Assembly (NCBI RefSeq): GCF_042767895.1
Contig: NC_091564.1
Span: forward strand, 3,066,717-3,079,216
Length of the DNA stretch: 12,500 bases
Direction of reading: 5' to 3'
Source of the DNA: Penaeus vannamei
Lineage: Eukaryota > Arthropoda > Malacostraca > Decapoda > Penaeidae
Both the position numbers and the translations under genes were made by a program. Positions 8,201-12,500 of this stretch are shown piece after piece; position 1 is the first letter of the stretch; every line of letters begins with the position of its first letter. The notes below the pieces were generated by a model. It saw only the letters and a program-made list of their open reading frames with translations, was not told the DNA's origin and searched no databases.

Positions 8201-11200
8201 TACATTGATCTATTGTTTCTCCTGATATTTGTTCTGTTATACAATCTACATTAATGTATTTCTCTTGATATAATTGCTGTTACACAAACTTCATTATTTT
8301 ATGATATTCCAAGCCACAGTGCTATCCTTTCTTCACCCAAATAACAAATTTTAGGCATTAGCTTTACCAATACAATATCTAGTCATTCTCCTGAGTGTGA
8401 ACTTTGAATCCAAACAAGATCATAGTCTCAAAGGGGAAATAAGAAGCACATTCATGACCTTCCTTAGTAAGTGGGTCAAGGAATGCTTCAGATTGAATTT
8501 GTCTTGACAAATCATTGCAGATCTGGTTATTAACCCTTCAGTTTCAGATAGCCAGTATATGTCATTCACTGTCATCTTGGGTATGTGTATCGGATCAGTC
8601 TACAACCTTTATATCATACTGCCTTTGCATTATGCTATGACAGTTGGATACTTTTATGGGACATTAAACTTTAGAATAGCATCAAGGCTTCATTATTTCA
8701 GACAAGATCTATACTGATGCATATACGGCTTGAAAACACATGTCCTGTTGCCCACATGTGGCAAGTACCACCATGTTCATATTTGGCCCCGTAGTTTAGG
8801 CCTTTTTATTTTAGACAGCCTGGGGGATTGTATCAAGAAACAGGAAATCTAGATGTCTCCATTGCTTCTTACTGATTTGTGTGGTTTCGAGTTTGTGAGT
8901 TAGGTACATTCAAGGAGTATAGTTATATTTTGTAGCTTGTAGTAGATAAGGTAGTAGTTCTTTAATCAGTGGCTATTCCAAACTATTATTGGAAGACTTG
9001 TTTAAGGAAAAAGTTCTTGATGTTTTATCTCATTGTTCATAGGTGCCTTACAAGTTCAGCAGAAACAAAGGACCAAAATCAAACTCCAATGAGAATTCAA
9101 CAGGCAAGAATGAAGACGGCATAGCAGTGCATGTCCCCTGGAGATATCGCAAAATGGAGATAAAATACAGCAAGTTGGGGATGGATGACTTTGACTATGA
9201 CCAGTACAATCGCACAAGTTTTTCGGGACTGGATATGTCTCTTCCAAACTCTTACTGCAATCCAATGCTTCAGGTTTGTTTTCATTATTGTATGATTGAA
9301 TAATTCTTTATCCGCTTTTAGGAAGGAAGATATAAGTGATGTAATATAGCTCTCTTAAGTTGTTTGCTTTGAGGGTTTTTTGGTATATTTACTTTTTCTT
9401 CTTGTTTTTGTTCTTGTCATTTTTGTCTATTTCTTGTTTTTTTATGACAAAAATAATTTCAGTATGGAAAAATGTAATTGTTATTTTTTTATGAATCAGA
9501 TAGTATCTTTACTATCTGCTATTACCATAACCATGAGAAGACAGTTATAATTTGATTCTTGAAAATCTTATCATATATTCATCATTGTTTGCTACTGTTA
9601 TATTTTTTATATCAATAGAAATATACTTCCAGAATGTCAGGTTTACATAGTGAGTAAAAGGAAACTCCCCACAGAGGGAAAAATTGATGTGTCTAGAACC
9701 ATGAAAACTAAAAGAGCTATTTGCAATTGCAGATGTTTTACTACGTTGCCCCTCTTCGAGCTCTCATGATGTCCCACTTGTGCGAGCGAGAGTTCTGCTT
9801 GGTGTGTGAACTGGGCTTCCTGTTTCACATGCTGGATGTCAGCATGGGCCAGGGGATACCTTGCCATGCATCTAACTTCCTCAGAGCATTTAGAACAATA
9901 CCTGAAGCGTCAGCCATGAGTCTCACACTCTCTGATCAGGATAACAGAGCAAAGATTAACTTTGCTCTGAAGATTCAGGTAGGTTTTGTGTGTTACTGTT
10001 GCTCTTTTGAACTTCATTTTTGACTTCTCTGCAGAGAACAGTTTCAGGGATATGACGTAAGGTTCATGTCATGGTTGACTTGATCATGGTTCCAAGTGAT
10101 GTGTTATTCATGCCATGAACGTCTCGGGATAGGCTCTGGGCGGCAGGTCATTCATGCCATGTAATGATGATGCTTGCATTGCATTTTGTATTGCTATTTA
10201 TAAGGAAACCACATGCCCTAGGGCATTGCCTGAAGGAGAAAAGGATGTGTAATGCTCTGATTGGCTATTGTTTTATATAAAGGGTGAATTTTAGCACATG
10301 AATCATTTGCCTGCTATGCTTGAAAGATGTCACACACCAAAACATGGCACTCTTTTGCTGCAGATGTGAACCAGTAAGTAACATTCACTCTTGTTATGAG
10401 ATCTGTCTCTTTGTGTCAACTACTCGCATTGTCTTTTGGTGCTTTGCCAGTATGACTATCTTGAAGTATGATACACAAAAGGGAAGTACTGAAGCTGTGA
10501 TGGCAGCAGCCTTGTATATTACAGCATACAATCTTGTATTTCGCAAAATAAAACCACTTTCAATCTTGTACATAGTGTAACAACTTATTTATTGAAATGG
10601 ATTCTAATGTACATAAACAGGCTACTACAGGTTTGATCTAGCAACTAAAATGCATATTACCCATCTGTGAATATGTAAAACAATAAATTCATCTTCAGCA
10701 TACAAGTGATATTAATTAGTGTTACAAACTGGCTGCATCTGAAAAAGCCCCGAGAGGCAAGTCCAGTCAGCCACATATAGTAACCGTTACAGAAGCCAAG
10801 TGAACCCTATATTCTCCTGAAGGCAATGGTTTAAGTAGAGGTAGAATATTTGTATTTTTAGTTTGCAATATTTTCATAGTGTTTGTGATAATTAGAAGAA
10901 AAGCCTGCCGTAAGAAGCCAGAATAAGTTTAATCATACATAGAATCAAAAAGGGAGATTGAAAGTCCACTTATGCTTCAAAAGTGTGAGCAGAAACATGT
11001 ATTGCATTTAGGTTTTAGAATATGTGGTGTAAAAAGCAACATTGGGAATTAAGTAAGTTAAGTTGATTTTGTAGTGAATAGTACCTGTAATAAAAGTAAA
11101 AGTGATTTATAAGAAGATATACAAAGATCAAACATTATGTGATGTTTGATAAATACCCATAAGATGGACACAGAGTTGAAAAGATTCGTCAGATGTGGCA

Positions 11201-11792
11201 GTCTTCCTTTTTTTCATCTTTTTCTGGCTTCATGTTCTCAGTCAGTGGCAGTATGAAATGTGTAAAAATTATCCATATATTTAAAAACTCTTGTCTGAAA
11301 TGTAGAAATTATTGGATGTCTTTTTTGAGCTGCATTATCATGAAGATTATCCACAGCAGTTAATTCAAATGCTTATGAACCAATGAAAATATAATTGATG
11401 AAAATTTGGTAACAGAGTTAGTAATTTCAAAAGAGTTATATGTTAAATAAGCAACTTTTATGTGACTACAAATGAATTTATATCACTTTTTTGTTTTACA
11501 GCTTAATTGTCATTTAATTATTTTTACCCCTGAATTTCAGTTTTGTAATGAAAGTAACATTTTCATCGCATTTATATAGCTACGAAACAGCATTATATTT
11601 CATGCTCTTACATTGCTTTACAGAGTTGGAATAGGTTTGTACTACAACAGTTGCACACCGAAACACTCGAAGAAAGAGTACCTGCAGAAGGTCGACCGCC
11701 ACCTGTGCCAGATACCCCACAAGAAGCACTTACCGAAGATACACAGGCCGGCCAACCCGCTGAGGTGCCAGTACCGGAAGAGAAAGCCGTTG
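2252..11792 (+). CDS. PAN2: PAN2-PAN3 deadenylase catalytic subunit (5' part, 12 exons, incomplete at 3' end)
   Basis: PAN2 is the nuclease subunit of the cytoplasmic PAN2-PAN3 complex, which shortens mRNA poly(A) tails early in decay. Twelve exons joined by GT-AG introns give one open frame of 673 codons plus one base. Domains in order: acidic, Gly-rich N-terminus (about 1-65), WD40 propeller (about 66-370, with YTSFQV at 109-114, GSLSDFD at 241-247, DLRMM at 275-279, FDV at 343-345), PAN3-binding linker (about 378-460, with LLSDWP at 412-417 and GYAPN at 446-450), then the N-terminal half of the ubiquitin-protease-like domain (from about 485). In that domain the usual catalytic Cys position is Ser528, in line with the known inactive PAN2 fold. 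The remainder and the DEDD exonuclease domain are off the window. Start chosen at 2252 because of the AAGATGG context and a phase-matching splice to exon 2. Identification rests on remembered similarity to human and insect PAN2 through most exons. Confidence 0.96.
2292..2607 (+). other. PAN2: PAN2 intron 1
   Basis: 316 bases, GTTAGT to CAATAG, AT-rich, phase 1. A branch-like GGCTAAT lies about 20 bases before the acceptor. No other signal was noticed. Confidence 0.65.
2608..2852 (+). CDS. PAN2: PAN2 exon 2: variable N-terminus and first propeller strand
   Basis: Residues 14-95. The acceptor is the AG at 2606-2607, with a branch-like GGCTAAT about 20 bases upstream; the donor at 2853 is GTAAGG. 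The first half is acidic and glycine-rich (GGEGGEGF at residues 33-40), probably disordered. The second half (VDGGDRFGVSAVTVD then EELVWMGNSG, ending at 95) matches the opening of the PAN2 WD40 domain; human PAN2 has EEMLWVGSHG there. The frame is open upstream into intron 1, so a transcript starting inside intron 1 could use the in-frame ATG at 2589. Confidence 0.93.
2990..3159 (+). CDS. PAN2: PAN2 exon 3: WD40 propeller
   Basis: Residues 96-151 plus two bases of Arg152. It starts in phase 0 after TTTACAG and joins exon 2 to give the conserved NSGGHVTSY string. KYTSFQVHATEEIRD (108-122) is close to the human YSSFQVNGSDDIRQ stretch. The donor at 3160 is GTAAGC. Confidence 0.95.
3351..3480 (+). 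CDS. PAN2: PAN2 exon 4: WD40 propeller
   Basis: Residues 152-195. The first base completes Arg152 (AG plus A). The peptide includes ENMQCMLQL and LLLGGHQGSMVEYDL, which fit a PAN2 propeller blade (human LLVGGLQNHILEIDL). The donor at 3481 is GTAAGT. The exon is too short and too interrupted to be evident as a long open frame but is supported by phase on both sides. Confidence 0.93.
3481..3796 (+). other. PAN2: PAN2 intron 4
   Basis: 316 bases, GTAAGT to TTGCAG, phase 0. T-rich, nothing else noticed. Introns 2 (137 bases, 2853-2989) and 3 (191 bases, 3160-3350) are shorter and equally plain. Confidence 0.9.
3797..3993 (+). CDS. PAN2: PAN2 exon 5: WD40 propeller
   Basis: Residues 196-260 plus two bases of Arg261. 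It starts after TTTGCAG in phase 0. The GSLSDFDVLGNYIATCGFSNR segment (241-261) is among the best conserved in PAN2 (human GSLSDFDVHGNLLAACGFSSR). The 3' border is the AG|GTTAGC at 3993/3994: joining here gives exactly the same spacing to the next conserved motif as in human PAN2. Reading on to the better-looking donors at 4014 or 4016 breaks the frame. Confidence 0.93.
3994..4385 (+). other. PAN2: PAN2 intron 5
   Basis: 392 bases, phase 2, from the weak donor GTTAGC to CTTGCAG. Better donor-like sites lie just inside it (GTGTGA at 4014, GTGAGT at 4016), followed by a pyrimidine-rich run at about 4021-4075. Confidence 0.9.
4386..4596 (+). CDS. PAN2: PAN2 exon 6: WD40 propeller
   Basis: Residues 261 (last base) to 331. 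It opens with MGQMMGDQFVMVFDLRMM (262-279), matching the human nine-residue spacer followed by FLKVYDLRMM. PPFLLRFVPGL and CLAVVSPLGHWQLMD follow, typical of the sixth to seventh blades. Acceptor TTGCAG, donor GTATGT at 4597, phase 0 at its 3' end. Its antisense strand is also open for about 74 codons, which I read as a shadow. Confidence 0.95.
4597..5457 (+). other. PAN2: PAN2 intron 6
   Basis: 861 bases, GTATGT to TCTACAG, phase 0. AT-rich. I see no gene, repeat array or regulatory cluster in it. Confidence 0.9.
5458..5595 (+). CDS. PAN2: PAN2 exon 7: last WD40 blade
   Basis: Residues 332-377, exactly 46 codons, phase 0 at both ends. TTFDVASSSQALVFGDNLGS (341-360) corresponds to human MTFDVSASKQALAFGDSEG; the following LHLFS is the closing strand and KPTFNNFS leads into the linker. 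Acceptor TCTACAG, donor GTAAGA. The open frame upstream to 5284 is intron sequence. Confidence 0.95.
5596..6463 (+). other. PAN2: PAN2 intron 7
   Basis: 868 bases, GTAAGA to TTCCACAG, phase 0. Very AT-rich with no convincing internal feature. The open frames reaching into it from exon 8 are not conserved. Confidence 0.9.
6464..6609 (+). CDS. PAN2: PAN2 exon 8: PAN3-binding linker, first part
   Basis: Residues 378-425 plus two bases of Arg426. In known PAN2 structures this linker follows the propeller and is gripped by the PAN3 dimer. Visible landmarks are MPDLPEQ, a Ser/Thr-rich stretch at 394-399 and the conserved SALLSDWP (410-417; human TLLSDWP). Acceptor TTCCACAG, donor GTAAGA at 6610. 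Confidence 0.94.
6641..6998 (+). repeat. TTC/TTTC-rich polypyrimidine tract with degenerate 37-base period
   Basis: About 360 bases that are almost wholly C and T on the sense strand, mostly mixtures of TTC, TTTC and TCTC. Some internal order exists: CTTTCTTCTCTCCTTTCTG occurs at 6705-6723 and again at 6742-6760, a 37-base offset, with a partial relative beginning at 6671. The Phe/Ser/Leu-rich open frames across it, and the Lys/Glu/Arg-rich frame on the other strand, come from base composition and are not genes. Confidence 0.92.
7179..7196 (+). repeat. (TC)9 microsatellite
   Basis: Nine uninterrupted TC units, followed by a further loosely pyrimidine-rich stretch to about 7235 with a second short run of CT. 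It lies in intron 8, about 180 bases downstream of the long pyrimidine tract. Confidence 0.95.
7707..7803 (+). CDS. PAN2: PAN2 exon 9: PAN3-binding linker, GYAPN motif
   Basis: Residues 426-458, a 97-base exon. PPVDPSILASMKIVGSIGYAPN (429-450) is nearly co-linear with human PPVDAEILRTMKKVGFIGYAPN, so this is one of the firmest matches. The first base completes Arg426; the 3' end is in phase 0 with donor GTGAGT at 7804. The antisense strand is open across it and is disregarded. Confidence 0.96.
7804..9042 (+). other. PAN2: PAN2 intron 9
   Basis: 1239 bases, GTGAGT to TTCATAG, phase 0. Apart from a minisatellite at 8097-8299 I see nothing supportable; 8300-9040 is plain, somewhat less AT-rich than the flanks. 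Confidence 0.92.
8097..8299 (+). repeat. Degenerate minisatellite, unit about 46 bases, five units
   Basis: Units begin at TATT: 8097-8142 (46 bases), 8143-8166 (24, internally deleted), 8167-8210 (44), 8211-8256 (46) and 8257 to about 8299 (truncated or diverged). The shared core is TATTGTTTCTCTTGATATTT, then TGCTGTTACACA and ACTACATTAAT-like sequence. It shows no coding potential. Confidence 0.85.
9043..9273 (+). CDS. PAN2: PAN2 exon 10: entry into the inactive USP-like domain
   Basis: Residues 459-535, 77 codons, phase 0 at both ends. A polar, Asn/Lys-rich loop (462-485) is followed by WRYRKMEIKYSKLGMDDFDY (human KYRKVTIKYSKLGLEDFDF). The segment ending LPNSYCNPMLQ (525-535) aligns with the Cys box of active ubiquitin proteases (GNTCYMNS.LQ), but Ser528 stands where the nucleophile would be, as expected for a PAN2 pseudo-protease (human has Ala in my alignment). 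Acceptor TTCATAG, donor GTTTGT at 9274. Confidence 0.95.
9274..9732 (+). other. PAN2: PAN2 intron 10
   Basis: 459 bases, GTTTGT to ATTGCAG, phase 0. T-rich around 9375-9450; no other feature was seen. Confidence 0.92.
9733..9978 (+). CDS. PAN2: PAN2 exon 11: USP-like domain
   Basis: Residues 536-617, 82 codons, phase 0 at both ends. HLCEREFCLVCELGFLFHML (550-569) and SNFLRAFRTIPEAS (582-595) are almost identical to human PAN2 (QKEFCLACELGFLFHMLDL, NNFLRAFRTIPEAS). Cys557 and Cys560 form a conserved CxxC pair. Acceptor AATTGCAG, donor GTAGGT at 9979. Confidence 0.97.
10063..10162 (+). repeat. Three TTCATGYCATG motifs at exact 44-base spacing
   Basis: TTCATGTCATG at 10063, TTCATGCCATG at 10107 and TTCATGCCATG at 10151, each start 44 bases after the last. 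The sequence between the motifs is not similar, so this is not a simple tandem repeat. Each motif contains two CATG tetramers one base apart. They lie upstream of the TATA-like box at 10274. Confidence 0.7.
10213..10306 (+). promoter_or_regulatory. Candidate intronic promoter: palindrome, CCAAT (inverted), TATA, initiator
   Basis: In order: a perfect 14-base palindrome ATGCCCTAGGGCAT (10213-10226), ATTGG (10260-10264, CCAAT on the other strand), TATATAAA (10274-10281) and TCATTT (10303-10308), which fits the arthropod initiator TCAKTY with its A at 10305. That A is 31 bases after the first T of the TATA match, the usual geometry. An ATG in good context (AACATGG) follows at 10344. TATA matches are common in AT-rich DNA, so the cluster is suggestive rather than proven. 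Confidence 0.35.
11624..11792 (+). CDS. PAN2: PAN2 exon 12: USP-like domain with acidic Pro-rich insertion
   Basis: Residues 618-673 plus one base of codon 674. SWNRFVLQQLH (618-628) matches human RWNRFILTQLH. The rest of the exon (629-673) is rich in Pro, Glu, Thr and Gln with no aromatic residues, and has no counterpart that I can align; it looks like a disordered loop inserted in the USP-like fold. Acceptor TTTACAG, strong donor GTAAGT at 11793. The open frame continuing past 11792 is intron. Confidence 0.93.
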
Positions 11793-12500
11793 GTAAGTCC
11801 AAGATGACATGTTTCCAAGTGTGCAAGATTGGAGATGTACAGTTTTTGCAAAAGATGTTTGTGAGTAAATTGTGGAATAGAAAGTATTTAATTTACTCTT
11901 ACCTCCTCCTTCTTCTTTTCTTTTCTTTTTTTTCTTTTTCTTTTTTTTTCTTTCTCATATGGAATCTTTCCAAAATTATGAGGTTAGAGTCAGCACGTGG
12001 AGAATGGTTGAAAATGAATCCTAATATAAGAAATGTTCATTTACTCTTTTTATCCTTCATTTTTGGCTTCTCTGTTTTTATCTGCCTCTGTTATTTTTTT
12101 CTCTTTCTTTCCTTCTTTTATTCTTTTTGCTCTTCATCCCTTCTTTTTTCTTTTTTTCACCTTTCTTGCTTTTCTTTTTATTCTTATTTCTTCCTCATTC
12201 TCATTCTCCTCTCCTAATTCTTCTTTTCCTGCTTGTCCTCCTACTCATGCTCATCATCTTATCCTCCTCCTCCTTTTCATCCACATCCTCTTCTTTCTTC
12301 TCAATCTCATTCTTCTTTTTCTTCTTTTTGAATTCTTCATTTCTTTTCCTTCCTCCCTCTTTTGTTTTTAGAAATTCCCAAGTTTCAAGTAGGAGCTGAA
12401 TAAGTCAAAGAAGTCTCAAAATGAAGGCCAGAAAAGATATTTTTCTTTCCTTCTGTCTATTTTATCCTTTTTTCTTTCTCTTTTTCTCCTTCTTCCTCTC
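11793..12500 (+). other. PAN2: PAN2 intron 12 (start; possibly with a micro-exon)
   Basis: Begins with a consensus GTAAGT donor and runs to the window edge. Most of it is pyrimidine tract. The only acceptor of note is the TTTTTAG ending at 12371; what follows reaches an in-frame stop after ten codons unless a GTAGGA donor at 12389 is used. I therefore assume the next certain exon is beyond the window. Confidence 0.75.
11894..12371 (+). repeat. Polypyrimidine tracts of intron 12
   Basis: Two blocks, about 11894-11957 and 12041-12371, dominated by TTC, TTTC and TCC on the sense strand, separated by about 80 bases of ordinary sequence. A further block starts at about 12441 and continues off the window. 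The Phe/Leu/Ser-rich frames across these blocks are compositional artefacts. Confidence 0.9.

Larger units (their letters stand above)
9979..11623 (+). other. PAN2: PAN2 intron 11, the longest complete intron
   Basis: 1645 bases, GTAGGT to TTTACAG, phase 0. Its first part (about 10050-10380) has a promoter-like cluster and a locally less AT-rich patch at about 10118-10150. An AATAAA occurs at 10682-10687. From about 10700 to 11620 I see only plain AT-rich sequence. Confidence 0.92.

Noticed and set aside
10629..10645. GGTTTGATCTA, a faint resemblance to a tRNA/SINE B box
   Set aside because: Too many mismatches to the B-box consensus, with no A box at the right distance and no tRNA-like fold.
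12033..12399. Similar Phe/Leu/Ser-rich frames in intron 12
   Set aside because: Same compositional artefact in a second pyrimidine tract.

Overview
The window is intron-rich, AT-rich eukaryotic DNA carrying one recognisable gene on the + strand: the 5' two-thirds of PAN2, the catalytic subunit of the PAN2-PAN3 poly(A) deadenylase. Twelve coding exons join in one reading frame (2252-2291, 2608-2852, 2990-3159, 3351-3480, 3797-3993, 4386-4596, 5458-5595, 6464-6609, 7707-7803, 9043-9273, 9733-9978, 11624-11792). They give 673 codons plus one base, with GT-AG borders and compatible phases at every junction. The protein runs from a variable N-terminus through the WD40 propeller and the PAN3-binding linker into the inactive ubiquitin-protease-like domain. 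The rest of that domain and the DEDD exonuclease domain lie beyond the right edge. Wording of the WD40 region (e.g. GGHVTSY, YTSFQVH) looks like arthropod PAN2 as I remember it. Large introns full of TTC/TTTC pyrimidine tracts and CT microsatellites suggest a crustacean, perhaps a decapod such as a penaeid shrimp; this is an inference, not a demonstration.

Layout. 1-1185: two diverged, same-orientation copies of a palindromic (foldback or MITE-like) element. 1186-2226: AT-rich upstream sequence with a TATA-like box near 1899 and an isolated strong splice acceptor at 1853. 2227-2291: first coding exon with a good start context. 2292-11623: exons 2-12 separated by introns of 137 to 1645 bases. 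Intron 8 holds a pyrimidine tract of about 360 bases and a CT microsatellite. Intron 9 holds a degenerate minisatellite with a unit of about 46 bases. Intron 11 holds a promoter-like cluster. 11793-12500: start of intron 12, again with long pyrimidine tracts.

No rRNA, tRNA, CRISPR or convincing minus-strand gene was seen. The least explained signals are the intron 11 cluster (three 11-base motifs exactly 44 bases apart, a perfect 14-base palindrome, inverted CCAAT, TATA and an exact arthropod-type initiator, followed by an ATG and a phase-compatible splice donor), the paired foldback elements, and a poor splice donor at exon 5 with a better frame-breaking donor 22 bases downstream.
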